Source: Pyropia haitanensis (lineage: Eukaryota; Rhodophyta; Bangiophyceae; Bangiales; Bangiaceae). Taken from it: a stretch of DNA of 64,000 nucleotides. Made by a program: the position numbers and the translations under genes. Position 1 is the first letter of the stretch. Every line of letters starts with the position of its first letter. The stretch is taken from positions 6,373,615 through 6,437,614 of the forward strand of contig SDUX01000007.1 of NCBI GenBank assembly GCA_008729055.1, given 5' to 3'. The notes below the pieces were generated by a model. That model was not told the origin of the DNA. It ran no database searches and worked only from the letters and a program-made list of their open reading frames with translations. Positions 21,099 through 32,319 of this stretch are shown piece after piece.

Positions 21099-22283
21099 AT
21101 GTGGACACGCCAGGCAGCGCGCGGGTGGACCGTGACGACCAAGGTGTACGGGACCGACCGGTCCCTTGATGGGGCCAGTCAAGGGAACCCCCGGCGGAAG
21201 CACCAGCGCGTCGGCCCGCGAGGGACAAGGGCTCCGGACCACCGCGTTGGCCGAGACGGACCAGCAACCCACGGCGCCCCAGCCAGGAGAAGCCCCTCCT
21301 CCGCGGGTCAACACGGACCCGCCCAAGCCAGCTGCGTCGAGAGGGGGCGGGCGACGGCGTCCAGAGGGGCGGCTAGGAGGGGGGTGCGGGCCGTCCAGAG
21401 GTGTGGCGGTGTGGCGGACACAAAAGGGAGGGAGGGGGTTGGGGGGAAGAGCAGGGAGAGGCACGGTGAAAGAGGGAAAGGCGGGGAGAAAGATAGGGCG
21501 GGGGGGGGGGGGGGGGGGGGGGGGGGAAGAGAGTCGCAACAGGGCGTGAACACTGTAAGGAAATCTTGGAACGCCCCATCGCAACCACTTGATCCGGATC
21601 AAATTCGGGCGTTGCAACGCCCCGCGTGCACCGCCCAAACCGCCGCCGATGAAGAAGATACAATCCGGCCGGTGGAATGGCCGGGGAAGAAGACGCCGAC
21701 GTCGATGATCCCCGCAATAAAGTAGCCCCCCATTCTTGCAACGCCAAATTCTTGTCCGATACTGCTTTGTAGGCCCCCCCGGGTTGCATCTGGGGCACCG
21801 CCAAGGCCGTCCGCGTCCCGCCAAGCCGTTCAGGTCCACTCCGCCGCATGCCGATGATGATGTTGGTGACCTCCGAGTCGACAATAAGTACTCCTCGCCA
21901 CCACAAAGGAGGGGGTCATCGCGTCGTCTTGGTATGGTTGAGGCCCCTCCAGACCGACTTGTCCGTCCCCCACGCGTCACAGCCACCCGCGTCTGGTCCA
22001 GCCACCCCTAGAGGTAGCGCGCGGGTAAAATGTCGGCCTCCCGCCCGGGGTGGAAGATGTCCCGCAGCGCGGCGGGGCTCCAGACTCGATCCAATGTGAA
22101 AGTTAGACTTGGGTGGGACACCCCAGGGCTCCTTGGCGGGGACGACAGCGCAGGGGCCCGACTGGTAGGCAGGTCAGATCGCTCCGCCGTTGCGTTGCAT
22201 AGGGCCACCAGGTAGTCGAGGGGTCCCCAGAGAGAGTGGACTTGGGCAGAGACGGTAGGGGCTTCCACGCCCACTCGGCGGCA
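21066..22283. other. Interval with two 27-nt G tracts; possible 3' end of gypsy-1
   Basis: Uninterrupted G runs lie at about 21070-21096 and 21500-21526. The part adjoining the gypsy-1 pol stop should contain its polypurine tract and 3' LTR, but I could not find a matching LTR copy upstream of the element, so the LTR boundaries stay unassigned. Confidence 0.4.
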
Positions 22284-25200
22284 CTACTGGTCCACCTTGG
22301 CCCTGTCAAACTTGGTCCACGGTTCCCACGTGTCCTCCGCTGGGCTGTATCCCCACCACCGGGTTAGGAGCCACAAGCGGCCGTCGTCGCCCTTGTCGTG
22401 GTCCACGAAGCGCTCCCAAACGTACTCCTCCCCAGTGTCCTCGCGGTCCACTGGGACGACCGCCTCTTGGGGTTGCCCCCGTGCCGACTCGACGTCCTCT
22501 TGGCCCTGTGGGACCGGCGCACGGGCCACGTGGTCACTGCTGACCACCTCGGGGTAGCCGTCCAAAAGTACCGTGAAGGTCCGCTCGCCCCGCCCAACCA
22601 CCTTGTGGGGCCCCGTCACCGTCGGGTCCAGCTTCTTCCGCGCCTTGTCAGCAAAGGAGTCGAGGTACACCCAGTCACCCACCTCGATGGCCTTGTTGAC
22701 CTCATGGACCCGCGCGTCATAGGCCCTCTTGTACCGCCGCTGAGACGCCGCGAGGGCCAGACGGACCTTGTAGACCAGGTTGCGTATCCTGGCCCGCTGG
22801 TACTCCCGCCAGTCCTTGGCCGTCTTGGGGGCGCCCGTCGAGGGATAGGGGGATGCCGGCAGCCGCTCGAGGGACATGGTCCGGACCCGGTCGGGGACGA
22901 CAAACTCCAAGGGTGCCACGCCGGTATTTTTCTGGGGCCTCGAGTTGTAGGCGAGGGATAGGATGGACACCAGCTCGTCCCAGCGGTCCTGATGTTCCTC
23001 CACGTAGACCTTGAGCTGGTTCACGATGGTCCTATTGTACCGCTTGACTTGTCCCTGGGTCTGCGGGTGATACGTCGTGGAGGTCTTGGTCCGGATGCCC
23101 ATCATGTTGCACACCCCGCGGAAGTAGTTGGACGTTAGCTGCGTCCCGTTGTCCGTCAGGAGGGTATTTGGGGGCCCGTATGATGCCACCCAGGTGTCAC
23201 AAAAGGCCGATGCGACCGTTTCGGCGTCCTCCCTTGGCATGGGCGTCACGCGGGTCATCTTGGTGAAGCGGTCCACGATGACCAACAGGAACCGGTTGCC
23301 CGCCTTCGTCACCGGAAGCGGCCCGAGCAGGTCCAACGTCACGTCGGTAAAGGGGTGGGCCGCGGGGAATAGACGGAGGAGGTTGGTGCGCCGTCGGTTG
23401 CCCACCGTCCGCCGGGAGCAGGCAGCACACTGGGCCACGTAGGTGTACACGTCGGCCGCCATGGATTCCCAGTAGTAGGTCCGCCGCATCGAGGTATACA
23501 TCTTGTTCATCCCGGGATGGCCCGCGTGGGCCGGGTCGTGTTCCAGCCGGAGGACCTCTTGTCGCAGTGGGACCGGCACGTACACCTGTACCGCGCGGTC
23601 CAGGGGGGAGAGACGGACCAAGAGCCCCTCAGGGGACTCCCCAAACCGCGAGTGGGCGTTCCGGTCCATCTCCTTGCGGACCGCCTGGGTCCGTTTGTCC
23701 TGCGCTTGGGCCTTGAGGAGCCGGTCGACCGTCAGAGGCGTGTAGTCCTTGTCCGCCCGGTAGTCTGGCTTGGTCCATCCGCGGGCAAAGTTGGCCAGCG
23801 TGAGGAGGGGCAGTTCCTCTGGGATCGGCGTCTTGTCCACCCCCGTGGTCTCCAAGCGGGACATGGTGTCCGCCGCGTGGTGGTACCGGCCCGGCTTGGT
23901 CTCCACCGTGTAGTCAAACTCGGCCAAGCGGAGCCGCCAGCGGACCAGCCTCCCATGGGCCCCATCCATATGTAGCATCCAGCGTAGGGCCTTGTGGTCC
24001 GTTCGCACCACAAATCGGGTTCTCTGCAGGTACGGCCGGAGGAGGAAGAGGGCCCAAACCACCGCGAGGCATTCCCGCTAGGTTGTACTGTAGTTCCGCT
24101 CGGCCCCCTTCAGGATCCGACTCCAGCAGCCCACCGGCCTGTAGGTCCCGTCCGGCTGCTCTTGGATGAGGACCGCACCTAGCTGGGTGGCGCTGGCGTC
24201 GGTGTCCACGAGGAACTTGCCGGTCTTACGGGGGAGGGCCAGCACGGGGGTATGGGTCAGCCGATCCTTGAGGGTGACAAAAGCCCGCTGTTGTTCCTCG
24301 GTGAAAGGGGGGAGGGGGTCCACCACCTTGGTGCTCGTGAGGGCCAAGAGGGGTCGGGAAATGTCCGCGTAGTCCTGCACGAACCGGCGATAAACGTTAC
24401 ACATCCCGAGGAAGCTGCGCAAATGCCTCTTGGTCCTCGGGGTCTGGGCTTGTTGTAGGCCCACGAGGTTCTTGTTGTTGACCCGCAGCTCCCCCTTGCC
24501 GACCACATGCCCCAGGTACTCCACTTGGTCCTGGAAGAGGAAGCACTTGGCGGCCTTGAGGGAGACCCCACCCCGGTCCAATAGCTGGAACACCTCCTCG
24601 AGGTCCCGTAGGTGCTGCTCGGCCGACGGCGAGAAGACCACCACGTCGTCCAGGTACACCAGGCAGGTCCTCCACTTGACCCCCGCAAGGAGCATATAAA
24701 TGGCTCGCTGGAAGGTCGCGGGGGCGTTGGTCAGCCCGAAGGGAAGGCGGATGTACTTGTAGGTCCCGGCGTGACAGGTAAAAGTGGTCTTGTCTTGGTC
24801 CTCCGTGGCCACCGGTATCTGCCAATACCCCGCGTTACAATCCAGGGTGGAGAAGACCATCGCGTCCCCGAGGAAGTCCAGACAGTCGTCCATCCGCGGG
24901 AGGGGGTAGGAATCCCGCACGGTGATCTCGTTCAGCCGGCGGTAGTCAACACAGAACCGCGGGGAGCCATCCGGCTTGGGCACCAGGACGACAGGGAAGG
25001 ACCACTCGGCCTGGGAGGGCTCGACGACGCCCAGCTTGAGTTGTCGGCCCACCTCCTTCTCGATGAGCTCTCGGTGGTGGGGCCCCTCACGGTACGGCTG
25101 GGACCGGATGGGCCGCGCACCGGGCTGGAGGTTGATCCGATGGGGGGTGACGTCGATTTGCCCCAACTGGCCCGACCACAATCCTTGATACCGCTCCAAC

Positions 25201-26534
25201 AGATCCCGTACGGCCCCATGCAGGGATGGCGGGATTAATTCGTAGGCCACGCGGGGTGTCGGCCGGTCTTGATCCGTATTGGTCGGTCCCGATTTGGAAG
25301 CGCCGTTCGCGTCCCTCGTCGGCCCCCGTACGCCCGCGTCCTCACCCGCCGCGCCACGTGGCCCTGCAGGATCGCCCCTTGGTCCGCCGGGGCCCGCCCC
25401 CTCACCAAGGGACGAGCCACGGTCCTCCTCCGCCAGGGTATAGACAGGACCCACATGCGGTTCCGCCAGGCCCACGGCGTAGTTCTTGGGGAGATGGACG
25501 GCCCGGCTGGTGATATTCGTCAGGTCGATCCGGAAGTCCTGCTTGGCCTTGAGGGTCGCCACGGCATTGTGCAGGCGGAGACCCTTCTCGGCAATCTTGA
25601 CGGGCCTCTCGCGGAGGAGACACAACCCAGTCGTCCCACAGCGGACGTCGACGGCTTGGATCGTGTGGGGCTGCACCGTGACGGCTCGGGATAGGTATAG
25701 GGCCGCTTGGTCTTGCCGAACCGGGTTCCCACGGGCCTTGGGCGGCGGGACCTCGCGTCCCGTCCAAGCCCGCTTGGCGTGGGTGATGCCCCCATCGGCC
25801 CACTTGACCGCCTCCACCCTGGGGTAGATGGCCTCCACGTAGGCCCGTTGGAAGTCCATGCCGAGGATGAGCGGGACGGACAGGGCGCGGACCACGAGGC
25901 ATCGTTGGACCATGCGGCGGCCCTCCACCGTCACGGTCACCTCCACCTCCCCTCGGGCCCGCAGTAGTTGGCCCGACGCGTCGCAAACGTGGGTAGACGG
26001 GGGGGCCCGCCGGCCGTAGCGGGTCCAATCCTCCGGTAAGGCGTCCTCGCGGACCACGCTGGGCCCCGCTCCGGTATCCAGGACGCCCAACACTGCCTTA
26101 TAGTCCGGCCGGGGGCCCACTTGGACCCCAACGGCCACCTCAAAGTTCTTTGCACGCAACACAAGAAGGGTCCCCCGGTACGCAGAGGGGGCCACAAGGC
26201 CAAGGCGCATCGGCGCCGCCCCATTGGGACGACGGAGCACCCTGGGTACGCATGGCGACTTGTCGTCGCCGTCGTACTCTTTGTCGTCGTCGTCGCTCTC
26301 GCACGCCAAAGGCGGCGGCTCGTCGGACGCCGCGTCACTCACGTCGGCCCCCTCACCCCGCGGCGCGCGCTCGGCGGCCGCAGCGGCGCCGTTAAACTTG
26401 TCGCACGCGCGCAGCACCTTCCAGCGCTCCACCCACTCACACATGACCTCTTTCGTCCTGCGCTTGCGCGAGCGCCCGGCGGCCACGTCCTGGTCGCGGT
26501 CCAGGCGGATTGCAGCGCAGACGTCCCTCCCACA
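22284..26534 (-). pseudogene. pol: gypsy-1 pol: protease, RT, RNase H, integrase, chromodomain with one in-frame TAG
   Basis: The frame opens after a TAG at 26535-26537 and runs to the TAG at 22284-22286, interrupted only by a TAG at 24078-24080. Domains in order: acidic linker (SDDDDKEYDGDDKS), aspartic protease (VLDTGAGPSVV), RT with the catalytic LVYLDDVVVF, RNase H (FLVDTDASATQLGAVL), the stop inside the conserved NYSTT.RECLAVVWAL helix where Glu or Gln is usual (the next Glu, the likely catalytic one, survives), the integrase HHCC finger (H..H, CAACSR), the DDE core (LDLLG, LLTDNGTQL, a Gly-Gln-Val-Lys stretch before the third acidic region) and a C-terminal chromodomain (ERFVDHDKGDD...LTRWWGYSPAEDTWEP). 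Known: chromodomains steer integration to marked chromatin. A product truncated at the stop would lack most of RNase H and all of integrase. Confidence 0.85.
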
Positions 26535-26850
26535 CTAAAACGCCGTCGCAGCACTCAGGAGGTCCTGCTGGGACGGGTGTCCGGTCAAGCACATGCCAAG
26601 CACAGCCGCGTAGGCGGCCTGGAAGTCGTGGATGCCAGCCGCAATGTTGGAAAAGCGCAGTACGCCGTGCCAGGCCTGGGACACCCACCAGCAGCGCGAG
26701 CCACAATTCCTTCACTATCCCCCAAAACTCACTCCAGCACTGGTCCGTCCCCACATTCGGATTCTGCGATACAGCCAGCCACGCGCGGCACAGCGCAACG
26801 TTGTCCACCTCCGGCCACCCCTTGCCGCACATCATCCCAGTGCTGGCCGC
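26340..26850 (-). pseudogene. Myb/SANT-like (NAM-associated-type) DNA-binding domain fused in frame to pol
   Basis: One frame (about 26850-26690) reads GKGWPEVDNVALCRAWLAVS, then NVGTDQCWSEFWGIVKEL, the first two helices of a Myb/SANT-like domain seen in plant, oomycete and Harbinger-associated proteins. A +1 shift near 26690 continues with WVSQAWHGVLRFSNIAAGIH, DFQAAYAAVLGM, a TAG at 26535-26537, then in the same frame RRTKEVMCEWVERWKVLR, the third block of that family. That last block lies inside the frame that continues into the retroelement protease. Lesions are one frameshift and one nonsense codon. Inference: a DNA-binding domain was joined to the 5' side of pol; alternatively a neighbouring gene was captured by, or lies beside, a 5'-truncated element. 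Confidence 0.6.
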
Positions 26851-26879
26851 AACGCGCCGATAGGTCACTGGCGCCACCG

Positions 26880-27480
26880 GTTTGGGTCGCACGACCCGCA
26901 CTGGCGCGGCGGAGGGCTCCGGCTGCGTCGCTGCTGCGACCACGGCTGCGGCGGCGGGACCACCGACCCGCGCCCGTACCGCGGCGGGCTCCGGCTGCGT
27001 CGCTGCAGGGGCCACACCTGCGATCGCGGGCCCCCCGGCCCGCGCTCGTACCTTGACGGGCTCCTGCTGCGTTGCGGGCCTTGCTGCTGCGGCCACGGCT
27101 GCGGCGGCGGGCCCACTGACTCGCGACCGTACCCATGCGGGCTCCTGCTGCGTGGTTGCAGGGGCCACGCCTGCGACGGCGGGCCTTTCGGCCCGCGCCC
27201 GTACCTCGGCGGGCTCCTGCTGCGTCGCGGGCCATGCTGCTGCTGCCGCCGCTGCGGTGGCGGGCCCCCCGGCGCGCGCCAGTACCCCTGCGGGCTGCGG
27301 CTGCGTCGCGGGCCTTGCTGCGGCCAGGGCTGCGGCGACGGCGAGCCCCCCTGCCCGTGCCAGCGCACCGGAGGGCTGCGTGTCCGTCTCGGGCGTGGCT
27401 GCTGCTGGCACGGCTGCGGCGTCGGGCCTCTCGGCCCGCGCCAGTACCCCGGCGGGCTGAGGCTTTGTCGCGCACCACCG
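26880..27480 (-). repeat. Tandem repeats encoding 24-27-residue Ala/Pro-rich units
   Basis: About eight units of roughly 72-84 bp. In the minus-strand frame each reads close to QQEPAEVRARAERPAVAGVA or QPQPAGVLARAGGPATAAAA, with conserved EP/QP, (V/L)(R/L)(A/S)R and GP or RP positions. The repeats end just before the SANT-like domain. Units differ by substitutions but keep frame, suggesting past selection on the protein. Confidence 0.7.
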
Positions 27481-27640
27481 TCCCAATCCGGTTGAAGCAG
27501 TGGTGGCGGGCGGGACACATGCGGCGGTCCGCCGCAGCCGCGGCCCGCGGGATGCAAGCGCGTGGGCCCGTCGCTGGTTTGCCGCGCGGGTAGCAGCAGA
27601 CCCGGGGATGACCGCGCGCAGGCGGGCCTCATGCACGGCT

Positions 27641-30140
27641 TGCGGCTGGTCCCTGAGGCACCCGATCCGTGTGCGGGGGTGCCCCGGCCGGCACTACGAA
27701 TCTCTTGAGCGGACAGGCCACCGCGGGGGTCTGCCACCGCTGGTTGCGATGGTGCCTTGTTTCCAGGACCGACGCGCACACGAGCCGCGCCGCCCTCCCC
27801 AGTGGACAACCTACATAGACCCCCCGTCCCCCGACCAGCCGCGTCGCCCGGCCCCGTTGACGGCCCCCCCACTCCGCTAAGCGTCATTCGCTTGACCCCG
27901 GCTGCACTGCCGCTCGTCTCTTTCCCCTCCCCGCCCGCCGCCCCAGGCTTGGGAGCTGCCCAAGGGTAAGGGCACGACGAGGGACACAGGGGGTGTGACA
28001 GGTCCGCCACGCGCGCCTCCCGACAGAGGGCGCACAGGCATCGCTTTCCCCGAGTGCCCCGCGCTCGCTGGTTTGACTGGTTGGGGGGCACCATGGCTCA
28101 AGGTCCACGCCCTTATAGGCGGCTTGGCGTTGGCGACGGGGGCGTCGTGGCGGAGCGGCTTTTCCCCTTGATCAAACGCACCACGCCACCGCCCCGCCCC
28201 ACAGACAGCCGCCGCGGCGAGATAGCTACCCGCGCGGCGAGCGCGTCACTTTCCGCAATCCCGCAGCGGGAAGGCCCGCAGTAGCCCGCAAGGCGGCGTA
28301 GGTACGGCCCTGACGTCGTTGGTGTGGGGAGGGGGCGGACCACGGTCCAGGAAAGACGGAAGGCACGCCACAGGAAACGTAGGACGGCACTTGGCATTCG
28401 GCAGAGCGGGGGGATTGGGGCGGAGGAGGAAAGCGCGCGCACGCACAGAGTGCACCGACGCTATCGCGCGCCCAACACACCACCACCCTCCCCCCCACCG
28501 ACACCAACGTTGCGCTATGGGCGCCGTGGGGCGTCTGGCACCTCGTTGCTGGGTGCACGGACTCAGTCACGGACGGGAGCCGTGGGGGGTGTGGCTCGTC
28601 GTTGGTGGGTGCGCGGACTCCGTGCGTGGGGCGGCTCGGGCAGAGGAGGGGGAGGGCGGCAGGAGGACAGCCGCTGGGCCACCCCCGATCCCCCATCGGA
28701 CCCCAAAAACAGGGCCCGCGAGCACCGGGCCGCGCCTGACCCCCCTTCCAGCGCTTGGAAACGCCACAACCACGGATCGTTGCCGCCAGCGCAGGCCCGA
28801 TCCGCCCGCGCGCAACCAGAGACTGCCAAGGCCCGCGGGCATCGACCGTTCCCCTTTCGCACATGCTCTAATTGAGGCGGTTCCCAGCACTAGGCCGCAC
28901 GCCACCCCCCCACTCTGGCGCCCACATTTCCCTACACTCAGCTGCAGCTGCTGTTGCCGCCGGGCCCGCGCCACGCCTCAATATTGTGCCCAGTGCCCCC
29001 TCCATCTGATGGAGCCCGACGCGAGTGCGACAAAATCTGACTCACCTGACTCTTCTCGACCGTCTAACCAATAAAATTTATCGCTGGAGTGGTTTGCGCG
29101 TGCGTGTTTGACAATGCTGCTCGCTTATTGGTAGCTTGCAGGATCTCTTAATAGCTCTGCCGCTGACCCTTGGTGGCACCAGAAAAGTTGTTCGGCGCAC
29201 CTGATGACACCCGACTCCTCTCGGTCGGGCCCAACGCAGGAGCCCGCCACGCTCATGACGTGAGGCGCACAGGATGTGCGCGTTTCTGTTGCACCACGTC
29301 TCTGCGTCCTGCGTCATGACATATGACAATGCGTCACGCGTGGATACGTGGCCGCCTCTCGCACTGTTGCTCCCAAATGACGTGCCTGGCGAGGTCCCTC
29401 CGGACTTGCCCGGATGACGGGGCACGCGGCACGGATCATTGCACGGAATGGCATTGCTGGAGCGTGTGGCGCACACAGACCGGCTTCTCGAGCGCGATAG
29501 CGGAAGGAAACGTTCCAATTGTGACGCTGCCTCTCTGTCGTTGGCTATCCGTCGGACACGGCCGAGCCGTATTCCTCCCCGTGCGACGTGGCAGCGTCCA
29601 TTTTGGGCTCAATCTCAGTAATCTGGCGCATTCTGTCCGTCTTGGGCACACGTGTGTCAACGATCGCTGCCGTTGACGCGTCAATGCTTGCGTGGCATTC
29701 ACTTGTCGTCACGATCGATGGGCGATCACTCCTTGATTTTTTGTTGATCGCTGGTTTTTTGGCACACTGTCATCCAGTGGGCTCTCTTTTTCTTGAAGAC
29801 TCCTGCGGTATTCCGGACCCCGACAGGCTTCGGTCGGAAATCGGACTGCGTCGCGCCCACCGGAGTCCCCCTATCCAGCGAACCTCCGCACTCTGCAAAA
29901 TCGGTAGAAGCCCACCCCTTTCAGCGTTTAGGGTAAATCCTCTCATCGTTTCACGCTCATCGGCCCCATCAGATAGGGCATCCAACGGTTGCTTGCCACG
30001 TCTCGGTTTCATTTCACCCATTTAACCCATAGGAGTGACGTTGGTGGTTATGCTCGAAACCCCGCAGCTGTCCGTGCGTGTGGACGGTCACTTTTGCGCT
30101 GCAAAACCAGACAGCGGACCAGGTAAGCGAGAGATGCATC
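27641..30140. other. Gene-poor interval with a local duplication
   Basis: No gene is supported. Around 28550-28640 a segment with GGTGC.CGGACTC and CGTGGGG is repeated. An AATAAA hexamer lies near 29071. 29080-30010 is AT-richer and carries only short frames with no known motif. Confidence 0.4.
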
Positions 30141-30189
30141 CATGGACAGCACCGGCTGTAGGCAGTGCATAACAGCGGTTGCCACACCG

Positions 30190-30330
30190 TCGGGAGCCGT
30201 GCCTGAGCCCACAGCCGGGCCTCTCGCTCTTGTTCCAACAGTACGGATTTGGGTGCCACTTTTGCGGTCTCCAAATGGAAGAATGCTACTTTCTGATAGA
30301 AAGTTTGCTCCTCACAACAAAAGCCTGCAC
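30190..30330 (+). pseudogene. Possible zinc-ribbon exon upstream of the helicase remnant
   Basis: A frame reads FGCHFCGLQMEECYFLIESL followed by a CTC pair, spacing like the C-x2-C...C ribbon at 15290. It is in a different frame from the helicase block downstream, so an intron or frameshift would be needed. Weak evidence. Confidence 0.25.
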
Positions 30331-30540
30331 TTGTCACAACTGGGTTACAGTACCCGTTACGGCATGTGGTTTGCACATGCGTCTGAACGGGTGAGGAGTT
30401 CCATAAGCCAAGCGGACAGCAATCATGTCTCTGCTCCTGCGTGTTCCCCGGTTTTGTTGCCTCTGGGCACGCTACAGTGCCGCCTTTGCGCCTGCCACCG
30501 CAGATGCGGGACGGTCCGTTGAACGACTGTCGTCCGCCTT

Positions 30541-32072
30541 GTGGCCTTTGATACCCCCACCATAGTGGAGCAGCCGCCCATCCAGCTTGACCCGGACCAG
30601 TGCGTCGCGTTGCGCATCTTCTTTGAGGGCACCAGCGTGGCGGCTGTTGGTCCAGCGGGCTGTGGGACAAGCGCTTTGGTGCGTGGCGTCGTGGCGCACG
30701 GGCTGCGCACTCACGGGACTTTGGGTGTGCTCGTTCTGGCGTGGACGGGGTCAGCTGCTCAGCTGGTGCATGGGCGGACGTTGGCATCTTTGCTCCGCAC
30801 TACAGCGGGCGATCCATGGAAGGAGCGCATTTCGCGGCGTGTGGTCAAAGACCCCAGCCTGCCGGCTGAGAAGCGCCATAACAAGCTCACTGTCATTGAA
30901 GAGGCCCCGACCATACAAGGCCGTTGAATGGACCGGTTGGAGTTTGTGCTGCGTCGCTCTACGCCCACTCTGGTCGCCGAGTGCTTGCCCTTCGGTGGAC
31001 GTACTGTGTTAGGTGAGTTATGTGACTATCCTGGTTCCACATGATTGTCTCACAAGTTGCGCTTCTCTTCTTTGCCGGCTTCTGAGAGTGTCTGTTTCGC
31101 TGACTGGCTAACGGTGCCACAAGAGGCCAGTACTTTCCTTCATCTCTTAGTGCCTTGTTTTCACTCTCTGTCTCCGTGGTGTTGATGGTGTGAATATGGG
31201 CAGCTCCTGGCGACCCGCTGCAGCTCCCTGCCTTCGGGGTCACTGGCACGTCGGCGGAGGTCAGTGCCTATGAGACGCGCTCTTGCTATCACATCTTCCA
31301 CCACGGCACCGCGATCACTTTCAGCAGGCAATACCGGCAGGACCTGTGTGACCCCCTGTTGTCAAAACTGATGCGACTCCGAGTCGGGGACTTATTGGAC
31401 GATAACATCATGATGCTGATCTCAACCTGGCCGGTTGCGTCGGTGGATGACTTCCTGGACCATGTCCATTTGCGGGCTGCGAATGTCGACGTGGACACGC
31501 GCGATATCAAGATGCTGCTTTGCTTACCTGGGAAGCCTGCTGACTTTCACGCGCATGATGTCGTGAAGGTTGATCATCTTTACGGTCAGGAGTATGCTCA
31601 ACAGATGCTTCACAGCTTGGCACGCATGATGTTGCTCCTGAAGGTGGGTGCCTTCGTGGCGCTGACACATGCGGTGGGAGAACTGTGTACTAGTGCTCGT
31701 GGAACTATTGTGTCCATCGAGTTTGGCGTGGGTGTGCAATGTCTTCTTTCTGGTTGTCGTGACGCTGTGGCCGTCCATCCAGTTGCGTTCTAATTGAAGG
31801 ACTCCACTGAGGAGACGTTGGCGACCCGCACACAGCTCCCGATGCTACTTGGATGAGCTATGACAATCACCCGCTCCCAGGGCATGTCACTGAAGAGGGT
31901 TGCTGTTGACTTTTCCAACAGGTGGACGTTAGATGGGTTGGTTTACACTGCGTTGTCGCGTTGCAAGAGCTTCGCAGGTCTGCGTGTGCATGGCCTGACG
32001 AGAGCGCACGTGCGTGTCAGGGCTCGCACGTTGCAGTTCTACAGCGAGTTGCTCCCACCCGGACGGGGTTGA
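30541..32072 (+). pseudogene. PIF1-like helicase pseudogene with preserved intron and in-frame stops
   Basis: The exon at 30541-31012 gives LDPDQCVALRIFFEG, VAAVGPAGCGTSALVRG (Walker A with the lysine position changed to Thr), VLVLAWTGSAAQLVHG (motif Ia), LTVIEEAP (Walker B with Glu for Asp) and MDRLEFVLRR...PFGGRTVL. An intron 31013-31203 (GTGAGT...CAG) joins in phase to PGDPLQLPAFG (motif III), then ITFSRQYRQ and a long stretch, and TITRSQGMSLKRVAVDFSNR with YTALSRCKSFAGLRV (motifs V/VI) to 32072. Stops in the same frame are TGA 30925-30927, TAA 31791-31793 and TGA 31854-31856 (Trp expected in LG.AMTIT); no frameshift is needed. Known: PIF1-family 5'-3' DNA helicases, also a Helitron part. 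Catalytic changes plus stops make it non-functional. No Helitron Rep domain or ends were seen. Confidence 0.75.
31013..31203 (+). other. Spliceosomal intron inside the PIF1-like pseudogene
   Basis: GTGAGT donor and TATGGGCAG acceptor; removing it joins GGRTVL to PGDPLQLP with the reading frame kept (phase 1). The interval is pyrimidine-rich before the acceptor. Confidence 0.7.
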
Positions 32073-32319
32073 TCGGACTTCTCTCTATGTTGTCTTTTCC
32101 GGAGCATGTGCTGATCGTATGTATACCAAGAGAGAGAGGACAAAACAAAGCGAGCATGCCTCGTGAACTCGTGCTGCTCGTCCTCGGGACCACAATCCCC
32201 CATCACTTGAGGCACGAAATGATCCGAAAATTGCTGCCGTACAAAGTGTTCATACAGCCGCGCCTGATGCAGAAGATCGGAAAACGAGTACCTTGTGCGA
32301 CTGTGGCCAGCGGTCATTC

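Larger units (their letters stand above)
22284..27640 (-). mobile_element. Decayed Ty3/gypsy chromodomain retrotransposon (gypsy-1)
   Basis: Minus-strand protease, RT, RNase H, integrase and chromodomain in Ty3/gypsy order. There is one nonsense codon in pol, and no gag zinc knuckle. Upstream, in the same frame as protease, is a broken Myb/SANT-like domain preceded by Ala-rich tandem repeats. No LTR pair was recognised, so the limits given are those of the coding remnants. Confidence 0.7.

Noticed and set aside
22284..28900. LTR pair for gypsy-1
   Set aside because: No matching sequence was found by eye on the two sides, so LTRs are not annotated.
28319..29074. 251-codon plus-strand frame
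   Set aside because: Starts at a GTG, no motif, low-complexity His/Arg/Pro; the AATAAA near its end alone is too weak.
30541..32072. Helitron
   Set aside because: Only PIF1 motifs are present; no Rep HUH domain, 5' TC or 3' CTRR hairpin was found.
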